Assembly: GCF_029946515.1 (NCBI RefSeq) | Contig: NZ_JARZHH010000051.1 | Location: 1 to 64,000, forward strand | Source of the DNA: Polyangium sp. 6x1 | Lineage (GTDB): Bacteria; Myxococcota_A; Polyangia; Polyangiales; Polyangiaceae | Reading direction: 5' to 3' | DNA: 64,000 nucleotides | Shown here: positions 10,618 through 19,789 of the stretch, piece after piece | Numbering within the stretch: position 1 is the first letter of the stretch | How the letters are laid out: every line of letters begins with the position of its first letter | Notes under the pieces: generated by a model | Seen by the model: only the letters and a program-made list of their open reading frames with translations | What the model was told of the DNA's origin: nothing | The model's database searches: none | Position numbers and translations under genes: made by a program

Positions 10618-12177
10618 TCAAGGCTGCGCAGCACCGCGCGGACCCGCGCGGAGCAGCACGCAGTGCTGCGAGCACGGGGAGCACGGCATGGCCTTGAAGA
10701 GCACGAGCACGACGGTACGATCGCCGTCCCCGAGCGGGATCTTCTGCACCCCCGTTCCGCACGCGCTTCCGCTTCCGCTTCCGCTCCCGCTCCCGCTTCC
10801 GCTCCCGCTTCCGCTCCCGCTTCCGCTTCCGCTTCCGTGTCTGGTCGCCTCAGTGATTCCGCGGGGTTGCGAGCGCTTCGGAACAGAACCCGGCGCAGAA
10901 TCCTGGAAAAGTGAGGCGGGCAACGGCGGGAAGACGTCCCCCACGTGCGCGCCGAGGAGCTGCGCGTCGTCGACATAGCGATCCGTGGTCGCCTGATTGC
11001 CATGGCCGAGGACGCGGCGAAGGTGGTGCGGGTTATCCCCTCGCCGTGCTCTCCACGTCGCAAACGTCGCGCGGAGCCCGTGCGCCGTCAAAGCGATATG
11101 CGTCGGGGAATCGTTCCGAAGCTCGTATCGCGTGAGCCCTGCACGGTCGAGGTACTTCGAGAATTGACGCCGGAACGTGTAGGCGTCCACCTCGAAGACG
11201 AACCCCTTCCCGCCCGCCTTGTCGCGGAGGTACCGCAAAAGCGGCATGATGTTGTCCGCCTCGGCGAATACGAGCGCCCGCTGCGTCCCGTTCTTCGGCG
11301 CTTTCTCACGCTTCCGCGCAGCGTCCCACCCTCGCCGGATCGTCACGACGTTATGCTCGAGGTCGCAGTCTTCCCAGCGCAACCGATACGCCTCGCCGAG
11401 GCGCAGCCCCAGGTACACGAAAAGCGCGATCGTGCGGCGCGCGCGGGCGGGGATCCTCTCGCACGTAATGAGGGCGAGGAATTCGGACGGGTACAAACAA
11501 GCCCGGCTCTTTTTCTTGATCTTCGCAGGCGCCTTTACGACCTTCGCGGGATTGTCCGGCCGGACGTAGAGATCGGGGAGGTCCGGATCGCTCGCGTCCC
11601 TCAACATCGATTGCAGGACCCCCCAATATCGGACGGCCGTGGTCTCGGCGAGCGTTTTCGCGCGGACCTTCTCGCGGAGGTAGTGCGAGAACGCGCGGAC
11701 ATCCTCGACCGTCAGAGCAACGATCGGTTTCTCCCCAAGCTGGGGGATGATGTACCGGGTAACGGCCGTCGTGTACGCGTCGATCCCGCTGTATTCGCGC
11801 TTGTCGATGTCGTCGAGCCACCTCGCGGCGTAGTTCTCGACCGTCTCGACAAGGGAGCCGGGCGCGAGCGCCGCCGCTGGATTGGCTTGCGCGCCCTTCT
11901 GCAGGGCTTCACGGGGGACAAGCTCGATCGGCACCCACGGGGGGAGCTTCCCCAATTCGGCGAGCCGCTTGATCGCCTCGCCGGGGTTTTGCGTGTAATG
12001 CGTAGCGATCCGATCGAGCTCGGCCTCGGTCACTTTGCGCCCGCCGATCGTGGCGGGGACGGGGATCCCAGGGAGGCGCCGATCGGCGCGGCCTGGAACC
12101 ATCGAGGCCGGGAGGGTGACGTATATTTGGAAACCTTGGCCCGAGGTTTTCCACGTACCAGTGCGAGCGCGTCCCAT
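10618..12177 (-). CDS. Tyrosine recombinase (integrase) of the island
   Basis: The 519-residue protein has an N-terminal SAM-like core-binding domain (about 110-200) and a catalytic domain. The full set of catalytic residues is visible: Arg259 (GLRLGEAY), His366 and Arg369 (HGLRATF), His392 (LGHGNQATTDRY) and Tyr401. The start ATG has GGAGGT six bases before it. The enzyme would integrate and excise the element by strand exchange. From about residue 447 the frame runs into a Gly-Ser repeat array and then a short tail encoded by a dispersed repeat, so the true end of the native protein may be earlier. The excisionase-like gene follows in the island. Confidence 0.92.
   Translation of the reverse strand: MGRARTGTWKTSGQGFQIYVTLPASMVPGRADRRLPGIPVPATIGGRKVTEAELDRIATHYTQNPGEAIKRLAELGKLPPWVPIELVPREALQKGAQANPAAALAPGSLVETVENYAARWLDDIDKREYSGIDAYTTAVTRYIIPQLGEKPIVALTVEDVRAFSHYLREKVRAKTLAETTAVRYWGVLQSMLRDASDPDLPDLYVRPDNPAKVVKAPAKIKKKSRACLYPSEFLALITCERIPARARRTIALFVYLGLRLGEAYRLRWEDCDLEHNVVTIRRGWDAARKREKAPKNGTQRALVFAEADNIMPLLRYLRDKAGGKGFVFEVDAYTFRRQFSKYLDRAGLTRYELRNDSPTHIALTAHGLRATFATWRARRGDNPHHLRRVLGHGNQATTDRYVDDAQLLGAHVGDVFPPLPASLFQDSAPGSVPKRSQPRGITEATRHGSGSGSGSGSGSGSGSGSGSGSGSACGTGVQKIPLGDGDRTVVLVLFKAMPCSPCSQHCVLLRAGPRGAAQP
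10679..10837. repeat. Dispersed repeat: conserved leader (10679-10773) plus hexamer array (10765-10837)
   Basis: A 95-bp leader starting GAGCACGGCATGGCC is followed by GCTTCC/GCTCCC hexamers. The same leader with three substitutions or fewer stands at 32181-32275, again followed by an array. The array lies inside the 3' end of the integrase frame and encodes Gly-Ser dipeptides on the minus strand. Another same-direction array is at 27607-27737. Confidence 0.85.
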
Positions 12178-13135
12178 TACCGGACCTCCGCGCTGGCGTG
12201 GATGGAATCCGGCTTGGATCGCGAACAAAAAGGCGCTACAAGGCCCATAGGCTTAACCTCGTCGATAGCGGGGTTTTGCTCAGGGCCCCCGTGCATGTTG
12301 GCTTCATGCATGGAGGCCCGCTTTTTTGTGCTGCGCGGGAAGCGGATCACGGATCCCGCCCGCGGTCAAGGGACGTGCTCGGCCGCCCGGATCGCTCGTG
12401 GTGGCGCGCAGCGGGCCCGGGAAGCGATCGGCGAGGGGGGAGCGGTCCGGCGTCGCATCGCGCACGCTGCGCCCGTCCTCGCGCCCGTGGGGGTGCGTGG
12501 CAGAGCAGCGCCGGTCGGTCTCGGCGCGGAGGGACCTCGGCGAGCTCGCGGGGTCTCTCGAGGTCCGCCTCGTGCTCGCGTTCGGCCTCGGCCTCGGCGC
12601 GCCGGTCCGATCGGCTCGCGGCGGCGCGTAGGCGCCTCGTGCTCGCGCCCGCGTCGCGGTAGCGGCCGAAGCCTGCTTCTCCCCCCTCGCCGATCTTCTC
12701 GCGCCCGCTGCGCGCCCGCGTCGGGGTGCTCTCGAGGTTCGGCCGGTCGGGCGATCGTCTCCAGCGTGATCGCGGCGGCGCTCGTGCTCCTTGCGCGGGG
12801 TGTCCTGGGAGGGCGCATGTCCGGCCGGCGCAGCAACGGCGCGGCGGCGCGGCGGCACGCTCGAAAGCACGGCGAGCTCGGGGCCGTCCTCGGCCTCGAT
12901 GGCTCGCCGGGCGAAGGGCGGATCGGTCCGTTCGGGCGGCGCGCATCGAGGTGCCGCTCGTGTGTGGTTCGTCATGGCGTATCAGCGGCGGCGCTCGCGT
13001 GCGCCTCGCCGCTCCGTTCGAGTGTTGAGCCCAGCGCCCGCCCCCCACGGGCGCACACAATGGCCGAGGACGCGCGAGCACGAGGCCGATCGATGTCTCG
13101 ACCGTCCGGAACTCGCGCTAGGCGCCTCGGCGGTA
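12178..13135. other. Gene-poor intergenic stretch of the island
   Basis: About 950 bp show no gene with a believable start, motif or codon pattern. The DNA is made of GC-rich words that recur elsewhere in the island, such as variants of GATGCTCTCGAGGTCC and GGCGCGCCGATCGG. Long open frames here are Arg/Ala-rich and read equally well in several frames. It may be decayed low-complexity coding DNA or the attachment and control region next to the integrase. Confidence 0.5.
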
Positions 13136-13537
13136 TCAGCGACGGCGCGGGCGCGGCGCGGGTTTCCCCTGCTCTGCTTCCTCGCGGCGCTCTATCTCGA
13201 GTAGTTCCTCGGCGCTCCGTTCCGTTGCGGGTGCGGCATCTTCACGGCCGGCCGGCGCACGTGTTGCCGTGGCATGCTGCGCGCGCCATTCATCGAAGCT
13301 CGCTCGCGGCACGTGCCAGGATCGTCCGATGATCTTGGCCCCCTTCAACGTTCCATCCCGGCAGAGACGTCGGAATGTCGTGGGAGGGATGCCGCACGTT
13401 TCCGCGGTGTAATATGCGGGCGCTCCGTTGTCGTTCGTCGCGACCTTCGCCGCCTCGTTCCGAACGATGCTCACGAAGTAGCCGAGCAGCGTCAACGCGG
13501 CGGCGCGTACGTCAGGCGGGATATCATCGGGACTCAT
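13136..13537 (-). CDS. Helix-turn-helix excisionase-like protein
   Basis: The 133-residue protein has a central winged-helix/MerR-type DNA-binding domain of the excisionase kind. It is seen in YYTAETCGIPPTTFRRLCRDG, then GAKIIGRSWHVPRASFDEWRAQH, the turn that reads DNA and the wing. The C-terminal 40 residues are charged and disordered. GGGAGG stands 8 bases before the ATG at 13537. Its position behind the integrase, on the same strand, fits a recombination directionality factor that helps excision, although it could be a simple repressor. Confidence 0.8.
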   Translation of the reverse strand: MSPDDIPPDVRAAALTLLGYFVSIVRNEAAKVATNDNGAPAYYTAETCGIPPTTFRRLCRDGTLKGAKIIGRSWHVPRASFDEWRAQHATATRAPAGREDAAPATERSAEELLEIERREEAEQGKPAPRPRRR

Positions 13538-13690
13538 GCTCCACGCCTCCCGTCTGCGCGCGCCGGGGGTGACACCTTCGGACCGGGGAATCTTTGAACG
13601 TTTCGCGTGCATGACCCTTCTCGTAGTCATGCAAGATGAATTTGTCTGTAGAGTCCAACTGTTAGCGTCCCGCTAACAGTTCGCGACCCG

Positions 13691-14899
13691 CTAACGCGCT
13701 CGGGGCGGCTTGTGTCGACCCGCAGACGTGTCGGGGTGCTCTGATGCCGCGGAGCTGAATCTGCGGGCCATCGTTTTTGCCTTTGCGGCCGGATCGCCCG
13801 CGACTTTTTCACTGCTAAACGCTCCCACGTGTACGGCCAGCCAAGCGGCAGCCATAGGTACGCCCTCCTTCGCTGTACCGCCTTTGCCGGTAAGGTCGAC
13901 GTCGCGGAGCTGCCCGATCAGCATAGGCAGCGCGAGTCGGGCGAATGCGGCATCGTGCCACTGCATGAGAATCGCGCGCAGACTCGCCGCCCACTGCATG
14001 CGACCTGCTTCGGGCGTCTTTCGCAGACGTTCCGCACCGCGCCGAATTTGGTGGACATACCGCGCGTAGCGCTCCACGTCCCGCTTGGGACGGCCTGTAA
14101 TGGCATCGAGGGCATCGCGAAGCCGGGCGCGATCCCAAAACGTGCCACCCTCTAATCTCATGCCGACGTGTAGGAGAAGCATGTACGCATTCGCTAAGTC
14201 CTCCTCGGCAATCGTCGGCCGAATGCGACTGCGGAGCTCGTCCCAGCGACGCTCAAGAACCATCGCGACGCGTTGCTTGGTCGCGGTGTGATGGATTTCG
14301 TAGGGGTCATCTAGGAACGGGTGGGTCTGCTTCGGCTGGCTCGTGGCTCGCGCCTGTTGGCTAGCGGCGTGAGGGACCGGAGGGCTACTGCGCGGTTTCT
14401 CGTTTGCGGCGATGCTCTCGATGTCCGTCTCGGCGGGCGCGGGCGGCGCGCTCGCTTGAGGCTCGACGCGCGCCTTGGCTGGCGCAGCGGGCGGCGTGCT
14501 CGCTTGGGGCTCGACGCGCGCCTTGGCTGGCGCAGCGGGCGGCGTGCTCGCTTGGGGCTCGACGCGCGCCTTGGCTGGCGCAGCGGGCGGCGTGCTCGCT
14601 TGGGGCTCGACGCGCGCCTTGGCTGGCGCAGCGGGCGGCGTGCTCGCTTGGGGCTCGACGCGCGCCTCGACGCGCTTGCGCTGCGCCTTGGAAGGCTTGC
14701 GAGGCGCCTCGGTCCGCGCAGCCGGCCGATGGCGCTTGCTCGCCTGCCTCTTGCTCGTCTTCGTGGCCGTGCGGTTCGCGGGGCTCTTCGTCGCGTGGTT
14801 CTTCTTCGCTGCGGCGCTCTTCTTCGCTGCCGTGCGGCTCGTGCTCGTCCTCGCGTTGCCCTTGCTCGCCTTCCTCGTGCTCGCCTTCCGCTGCGCCAT
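13691..14899 (-). CDS. Histone H1-like basic protein with tandem 16-residue repeats
   Basis: The 402-residue product has three parts. The first 80 residues are a Lys/Ala/Ser/Thr-rich tail (KASTRKASKGNARTST and similar), like histone H1-type DNA-binding tails of high-GC bacteria. Next is a repeat block of four perfect copies of RVEPQASTPPAAPAKA and one variant copy. The last 230 residues form a helical domain with DEELRSRIRP-type segments, FWDRARLRDALDAITG and a long Arg-rich helix. No family is recognised for it. It may coat element DNA or recruit a partner to the origin. The start is the first ATG of the basic tail; longer forms upstream are repeat-derived. Confidence 0.65.
   Translation of the reverse strand: MAQRKASTRKASKGNARTSTSRTAAKKSAAAKKNHATKSPANRTATKTSKRQASKRHRPAARTEAPRKPSKAQRKRVEARVEPQASTPPAAPAKARVEPQASTPPAAPAKARVEPQASTPPAAPAKARVEPQASTPPAAPAKARVEPQASAPPAPAETDIESIAANEKPRSSPPVPHAASQQARATSQPKQTHPFLDDPYEIHHTATKQRVAMVLERRWDELRSRIRPTIAEEDLANAYMLLLHVGMRLEGGTFWDRARLRDALDAITGRPKRDVERYARYVHQIRRGAERLRKTPEAGRMQWAASLRAILMQWHDAAFARLALPMLIGQLRDVDLTGKGGTAKEGVPMAAAWLAVHVGAFSSEKVAGDPAAKAKTMARRFSSAASEHPDTSAGRHKPPRAR
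14461..14668. repeat. 48-bp coding tandem repeat
   Basis: Four near-identical 48-bp units lie inside the gene at 13691-14899 and encode a 16-residue Pro/Ala-rich unit. The near-perfect DNA identity points to recent slippage or unequal crossover, so copy number may vary between strains. Confidence 0.85.
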
Positions 14900-14990
14900 G
14901 CGCGGGATCGTGCGATCCGTCCTCGAGATGCCCAAATTTCCGGCGACGGGGCCGAGGCCCGGCCGGGCGTAGCTTCCTCGCGGCCCCGGC

Positions 14991-15245
14991 GGGCGCATGC
15001 GTGCGGCTCGACGTGCACGAGCTCGCGCGGAGGGGATCGCGACGCACGCGGGCGCGGGCGAGCTGGCCAGCGGGCCGCGAGGACGAGCGCCGCCTCGGCG
15101 GGCGCATGCGTGCGGCTCGACGTGCACGAGCTCGCGCGGAGGGGATCGCGACGCACGCGGGCGCGGGCGAGCTGGCCAGCGGGCCGCGAGGACGAGCGCC
15201 GCCTCGGCGGGCGCATGCGTGCGGCTCGACGTGCACGAGCTCGCC
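14991..15245. repeat. 109-bp tandem repeat, 2.3 copies, in the divergent control region
   Basis: Units start at 14991, 15100 and 15209 (exact 109-bp steps), each opening GGGCGCATGCGTGCGGCTCG and containing the palindrome CGTGCACG. They fill the gap between the start of the basic repeat protein (minus strand) and the plus-strand regulator at 15629. The placement suits an iteron-type or operator array. No gene is seen in 14900-15628. Confidence 0.8.
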
Positions 15246-15628
15246 GCGAGGCGCGCGGTAGCGGTCTGTTTTGAGGATCCGACCTGTACCAGGCGCGCCG
15301 ATCGGCTCGCGCCGAGGCCGAGAAGCGCGAAGCGGGCTCGATGCTCTCACCCTCGATCGGCGGGCGGGCGGCCCGCTCGGGCAAGGCTCGACGTGCAAGG
15401 CCGGGCGGACCTTCCTCGGCGGGCGCGTCGAGCTCGCGGCCTCCTGCTTCCGACGGTACCCCGGGCGGCCGTGCTGCGCGGGGGTAGCTCGGTATCGACG
15501 GGAATCGAGCGGTATCCGTGCGGTCTGCCGTCACGAATACCGGGCCAAACCCGCCGATATTTCGATATGCAGCGCGTGCACGAAATGCCTTGCACGAGGC
15601 GCGTCCGTCGTGGATAGATTGCCGAGCT

Positions 15629-15889
15629 ATGGCAGACCTCGATAGACTGAACGATAGACAGCGCGTTCTGCTCGTCGCGGGCGCGGCGGATCTTCACCCG
15701 ATCACCGCAGGGCACGTGCTCGGCGGAAAACCCGTCTCGAGGAAAACGCGGATCGCTCTCGAGCGCGCACGGGCGAACCTGGACGCGATCCGGGAAGAGC
15801 TCGGCGCGGCGCTCGATCGGCTCGCGGCGAACGACACCGCGAACACGGCCGGCGCAGCGTCGTCGGCGGGCGCGGCGGCGCTCGCCTGA
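15629..15889 (+). CDS. Small putative DNA-binding protein
   Basis: The 86-residue protein has an N-terminal helical segment (DRLNDRQRVLLVAGAADL) and a turn plus helix (GGKPVSRKTRIALERARANL), an outline that fits a helix-turn-helix repressor. An Ala/Thr-rich tail follows. No family is recognised. It is the first plus-strand gene of the element and stands before the primase, as early regulators of satellites and plasmids often do. The ribosome binding site is weak. Confidence 0.5.
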   Translation: MADLDRLNDRQRVLLVAGAADLHPITAGHVLGGKPVSRKTRIALERARANLDAIREELGAALDRLAANDTANTAGAASSAGAAALA

Positions 15890-16110
15890 ACGAACGCGAG
15901 GCGCGCGCGTCCTCGGCCTCGATGCCGGGCGATGCTCGCGGCCTCGCAACCACAATGCAGGGGGGCGCGTCGAAAGGAGGGCGGCGCGGCGAGACAGGTG
16001 CGCGCTGCGATGGCTCGCGCGAGCGGCGATCGTGCGCGCTGGGATTGTGTACCAAGAAAAACGGCCGCCCCGGGGGGGACACCCGGACGGCCGCGGATGG
16101 TCGAGAGAAC

Positions 16111-18033
16111 ATGAAGCTAGCAAAATCAGGGCTCGAATGCAATGGGCGGCGCGAGGACGAGCATTCCCTCGATGCTCTCGAGGTCCGGACGGCCGACGCT
16201 GGGGAGCTTTCGCGCGAGGCCGAGGCGGGCGCGCCGATCGGGACGGCCGAGGCTCGCGGCGAGCCGTGCGAGGCCGAGGCGCGCGAGGAGGGGGGCGCGC
16301 CGAGCGGGAAGGCCGAGGACAACCCGCACGAGCCGAACGAGGCGCACGTCGAGCCGGGCGGGATCCAGCCCCGCGAGGCCGAGGGGCACGCGGAACAATT
16401 CGCGCAGAACGAGCCGCGCGAGGCCGAGGCGGGCGCGCCGAGCGGGAAGGCCGAGGACACCACGCGCCACCCGAACGAGGCGCCCCCCAAGCCAAACGAG
16501 GCGCGCGGGCGCGGAGCGCGCAGACCGCAGCACAAGCCCGACCGGGGGCGGCGCGGGCGCGGCCGTCGGCACGACGTCCCCCCACCGTTGGAGCCTCACG
16601 AAGCCGAGGCCGAGGCCGTAGCGGCAGAAGGGCGCGGCGAGCTAGGCACGATGACCCCTGAATTGACGATCGGAAGCCACGCGGAGCTGGCAAAAGCGCT
16701 GCTCGCAATGCTCATGCCCGTGGGGCCCGTGCCGCTCTTCGATGAAGGCACGATCCACTGCTATGTGGACACGCGCGGCACATGGGAAAGTGTAACGCAG
16801 GAACGAGCGAGCCGTGAGCTACAGCGGCTCGACGGCACGGAATACGGGAAAAATGAAACGCTGCGCCTTCGGGCGTCCGACGTGACCGGGGCGATCAAGC
16901 TCGCGCAGGATCGCGTTGCCCGTCCGGGCTGGTTCGTCAATCGCGATCCGGACGGCCGACCGTATGGGCCCGATCCCCCTCGCGGCATTGCATTTTCTGA
17001 TGGGTTCGTGGTTGTCGGTGTCAACGAATGCCGCCTCGTTCGTCACGATCCAGCGCACCGCGCCCGTCATGGCTACGCGTTCCCATACCAGGCCGAGGCG
17101 TGCGCGCCGAGATGGCTTGCCTTTCTGGCCGACATCTGGCGAGACGATGAGGATCGGGAGGCGAAGATCCGATTTCTACAAGAATTCATGGGCGCGTGTC
17201 TGCTCGGCCTCGCGACCCAGTTTCGGACCGCGCTTTTCCTGCTGGGGGACGGAAAGAACGGGAAAAGCACGCTGCTTCGGATCATCGAAGCGATGATGCC
17301 GCCGCGCTCGCTCTCGACCGTCGCGCCGCACCTTTGGGGCCATGAGTATTATCGGGCCAACCTTGCGGGCAAGCGGCTGAACGTCGTCGCAGAGTTGCCA
17401 GAGCGGGAGTTGGTGTCGAGTGAGGCATTTAAGGCGATCATCGCAGGTGACCCTATCGCTGCACGTCACCCGACGTGCCGACCGTTTACCTTGAACCCTG
17501 CCGCGGGGCATATCTTCGCGGCAAACACGTTGCCGCCCGTCAACGATATGACCGATGGGTTTTGGGATCGCGTGGTCCTCGTCGAATTCAACCGGCGGTT
17601 TCAACCGGACGAGGCGATTCCAGACTTTCACCGGGGGATCATCGAGGCTGAGTTGCCTGGCATCGTGTCGTGGGCCATCGAGGGAGCGCGCCGTCTGCTC
17701 GCGCGAGGGCGCTACGAGGTCCCCCCGAGCGCCGACAAGTGCCGCGCTCGCTGGCGCATCGATGCAGATCCCGTCGCGCTCTTTCTCGAGGAGCGTACGC
17801 GTCCGGCCAAGGACGGCGAAAAGGGCACGGCTGCGGCGCAGCTATTCGACGAATTCGACGCTTGGCGGAAGCGCAATCAGTATCAACCGATGTCGTCGAG
17901 AAAGTTCTACAGGCGCACGGGCATGAGGTCCGCCTCGAACGGGACGGCTCGCATGTACCCGGTCACGGTGATGCGTACCGTCCCCGGGCCCTATGGCGCG
18001 AGCGATTACGACCACGAGGGGGGCGACGAATGA
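16111..18033 (+). CDS. P4/D5-type helicase-primase, replication protein of the element
   Basis: The 640-residue protein has a disordered Glu/Ala/Gly-rich first 180 residues with internal repeats around REAEAGAP. A D5-N type domain follows (about 200-365). The superfamily 3 helicase core has Walker A as GDGKNGKST (379-387) and Walker B near LNVVAELPE. A later motif, FAANTLPPVND, is followed by DRVVLVEF, as in phage P4 alpha and poxvirus D5. Such proteins melt the origin and unwind DNA. The start could be ATG 16111 or 16651; 16111 is kept because the frame stays open. Its stop overlaps the next gene at ATGA. Confidence 0.88.
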   Translation: MKLAKSGLECNGRREDEHSLDALEVRTADAGELSREAEAGAPIGTAEARGEPCEAEAREEGGAPSGKAEDNPHEPNEAHVEPGGIQPREAEGHAEQFAQNEPREAEAGAPSGKAEDTTRHPNEAPPKPNEARGRGARRPQHKPDRGRRGRGRRHDVPPPLEPHEAEAEAVAAEGRGELGTMTPELTIGSHAELAKALLAMLMPVGPVPLFDEGTIHCYVDTRGTWESVTQERASRELQRLDGTEYGKNETLRLRASDVTGAIKLAQDRVARPGWFVNRDPDGRPYGPDPPRGIAFSDGFVVVGVNECRLVRHDPAHRARHGYAFPYQAEACAPRWLAFLADIWRDDEDREAKIRFLQEFMGACLLGLATQFRTALFLLGDGKNGKSTLLRIIEAMMPPRSLSTVAPHLWGHEYYRANLAGKRLNVVAELPERELVSSEAFKAIIAGDPIAARHPTCRPFTLNPAAGHIFAANTLPPVNDMTDGFWDRVVLVEFNRRFQPDEAIPDFHRGIIEAELPGIVSWAIEGARRLLARGRYEVPPSADKCRARWRIDADPVALFLEERTRPAKDGEKGTAAAQLFDEFDAWRKRNQYQPMSSRKFYRRTGMRSASNGTARMYPVTVMRTVPGPYGASDYDHEGGDE

Positions 18034-18905
18034 CGCGCTACAGCTACCCCCTGCGCCGCCCGTCGTCGCCGTGGGGCTCGACGTCCGGGAGACGGCCGGC
18101 CGGGCGTTCGTCGCCTGCTTCCGCCTCGCCGCGCGTGCGCCTCGATGATGCTCCCTTCGCTCGCGTGCTGGATACCCTCGCGCGGCTCGGATCCCTCAAG
18201 AGCGACCACGCTGCGCCCGTTGCGCGCGCTCTCGACCGTGCTCGATTGCTCGACCATGCGCGCCGCGAGGGGTGGACGGCGCTTCCTGCCTTCGATGTCC
18301 TCGCGCGGGCGCTCCCCACGGCCGAGCTCGTCGGCGCTGGGCTCGCGCGTCTCGACGCGGGCGGCATGCGCCCGCAATGGCCCGCGCATCGCCTGCTGAT
18401 CCCCTGGACGGCCGAGGCCGGCGCGGAGCATGAGCACGGGCGCACCTTCGCCCGGCGCTCGCTCCTCCCCCCGGACGAACGCTTCCCGGTCACGATATGG
18501 CCCCCCGGGCGGCGCGCCCGTGGCCTGCTTCGGATCGGCGCGGAGGGCGCGACGAACGAGGCGCGGCGCGTGCTCGTGCCCGATGCTCTCGACGGGATCG
18601 CCCTGCTCGCGTACGCCGAGGCGCGCGGGCGGGCGGTCGTCGCATACGTCGTGCCGTGGCTCGAATGGCTCCCCCTCGATGATCCGCCCTTCGCCGCGGG
18701 CGAGCGTGTGTACGTGTCGATCCCGCGCCCGCACGGGTACGAGCTCGCGCGCCGCCTCGCCGCTCGCGGGGTCAAGGTGCACGAGCTCGCGCCGCCCGTG
18801 GGCGGATCGTGGGCGGAAACGTGGGAAGCGTACCGGGCGGAGCACGAGGCCGAGGCGGGCGGTGAGGGCGGCGAGCACGAGGACGATCTCGGCGCTCCCG
18901 CGTGA
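18030..18905 (+). CDS. DnaG-like primase partner with degenerate Toprim motifs
   Basis: The 291-residue protein overlaps the helicase gene at ATGA and has GAGGGGGGC before its start. The middle section (HRLLIPW, then FARRSLLPPDERFP) resembles the N-terminal part of DnaG-type catalytic cores. The later part has the two Toprim-like strands LVPDALDGIALLAYAE and VYVSIPRPHGYELARRLAA. The usual Glu and the Asp-x-Asp are not preserved at these places. It may therefore be an inactive or altered primase subunit that works with the SF3 helicase. The assignment is from motif order, not from a database hit. Confidence 0.6.
   Translation: MTRYSYPLRRPSSPWGSTSGRRPAGRSSPASASPRVRLDDAPFARVLDTLARLGSLKSDHAAPVARALDRARLLDHARREGWTALPAFDVLARALPTAELVGAGLARLDAGGMRPQWPAHRLLIPWTAEAGAEHEHGRTFARRSLLPPDERFPVTIWPPGRRARGLLRIGAEGATNEARRVLVPDALDGIALLAYAEARGRAVVAYVVPWLEWLPLDDPPFAAGERVYVSIPRPHGYELARRLAARGVKVHELAPPVGGSWAETWEAYRAEHEAEAGGEGGEHEDDLGAPA
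18820..18905. repeat. 3' end of the DnaG-like gene, repeated at 19855-19994
   Basis: The last 86 bp code for GGSWAETWEAYRAEHE and an acidic tail. A diverged copy, readable as GGSWGATWEPHRAENE with the same acidic ending, lies at 19855-19994 in the same direction. The cargo gene at 18998-19789 lies between the copies. Confidence 0.75.
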
Positions 18906-18997
18906 CGTCGGGCACGTGCCGTAGCGAGTTTATCTCGATATGTCAATGCGAGCTCGTCGCTATGCACCGCCGCGTGCCTCTTCGGAATTTTAAAAGT

Positions 18998-19789
18998 CTA
19001 ACGCAACACAAGGAGTTTGCACAATCGCTCGGCGACAGTTCGAACGACAATGGTGTCCAGCCCGGCTCGCGGCCATACGGTAGTTCCTGAAGGGTTAGTA
19101 AGCTGCTCACGCTCCAACAAACCGAATAGGCGTAGTGGATCCGATAAGATGTTATGAAAGAGTCTGGTTCCTCCACCGTCCCCGTTAACGCTGAGCATAT
19201 AGCGGTCGCCTGAACCGGCCAAGTCCGGCAGATTCGCTCGGATTATGATTTGAGGGCGTTGCGACGTCTCCAGTGCGCAATTCAGCATTGTGGCCAACTC
19301 TTCCATTTCCAGTCGGTCCAGCTCCTGGAGCAATCGAACGGTGCCTCGAAAAAACGCATCGGGCCTCTTCTCTTGACGCAAGTAGTCTTGTGCGAGAACC
19401 GCAAGGGGCATTGTGGCCGCCTCGTCGGCCGCTTCCATTAGGCTACGAATCGAGCGCCATATCGTCTCGTTGATGTGTGGCTCGTCCTTTCTTGCCTCTA
19501 AGAGGCCGGCGATTTCTTCGGGCGTCTTATCCTCGCTCTCTGCCCACTTCTTCGTTATTGTGTCCCAGAACTTTTGTGCGGACCTGCGTTTTCGTGTTAC
19601 GAATGCTTCGCTCGATGCCGCAAGGACGCCAGGCATCAGCGCAACAAACCCGGCAATCAGTGCGACCTGCCACGGCGCCATCGTTGGGTTGGTCCCCAAA
19701 GCGGCGCCTACGGCACCCACTGTACCCGTGAGCGCCGCAGTGGTGTCCTTGGCATTTATGATGCTGGAGTCTTCGGCTTTTTCACTCAT
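18998..19789 (-). CDS. Membrane protein cargo gene with lower GC
   Basis: The 263-residue protein has two hydrophobic segments near residues 17-35 and 43-62 (the second is VALIAGFVALMPGVLAA). A long helical soluble part follows (residues 75-180), then a beta-rich end with SVNGDGGGTRLFHNI. No family is recognised. GAGGAG stands 8 bases before the ATG. Its codon use is visibly less GC-rich than its neighbours, with more AAA, ATT and TTG. It is read against the flow of the surrounding genes and is flanked by copies of the neighbour's 3' end, so it is likely an acquired cargo gene. A defence role is possible but not shown by sequence. Confidence 0.7.
   Translation of the reverse strand: MSEKAEDSSIINAKDTTAALTGTVGAVGAALGTNPTMAPWQVALIAGFVALMPGVLAASSEAFVTRKRRSAQKFWDTITKKWAESEDKTPEEIAGLLEARKDEPHINETIWRSIRSLMEAADEAATMPLAVLAQDYLRQEKRPDAFFRGTVRLLQELDRLEMEELATMLNCALETSQRPQIIIRANLPDLAGSGDRYMLSVNGDGGGTRLFHNILSDPLRLFGLLEREQLTNPSGTTVWPRAGLDTIVVRTVAERLCKLLVLR

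Noticed and set aside
10050-12300. tRNA gene as integration site next to the integrase
   Set aside because: No T-loop word or cloverleaf could be recognised near either island edge.
14461-14668. Regular 48-bp repeats that look at first like a CRISPR array
   Set aside because: There are no variable spacers. The units are contiguous, in frame and code for a 16-residue repeat.
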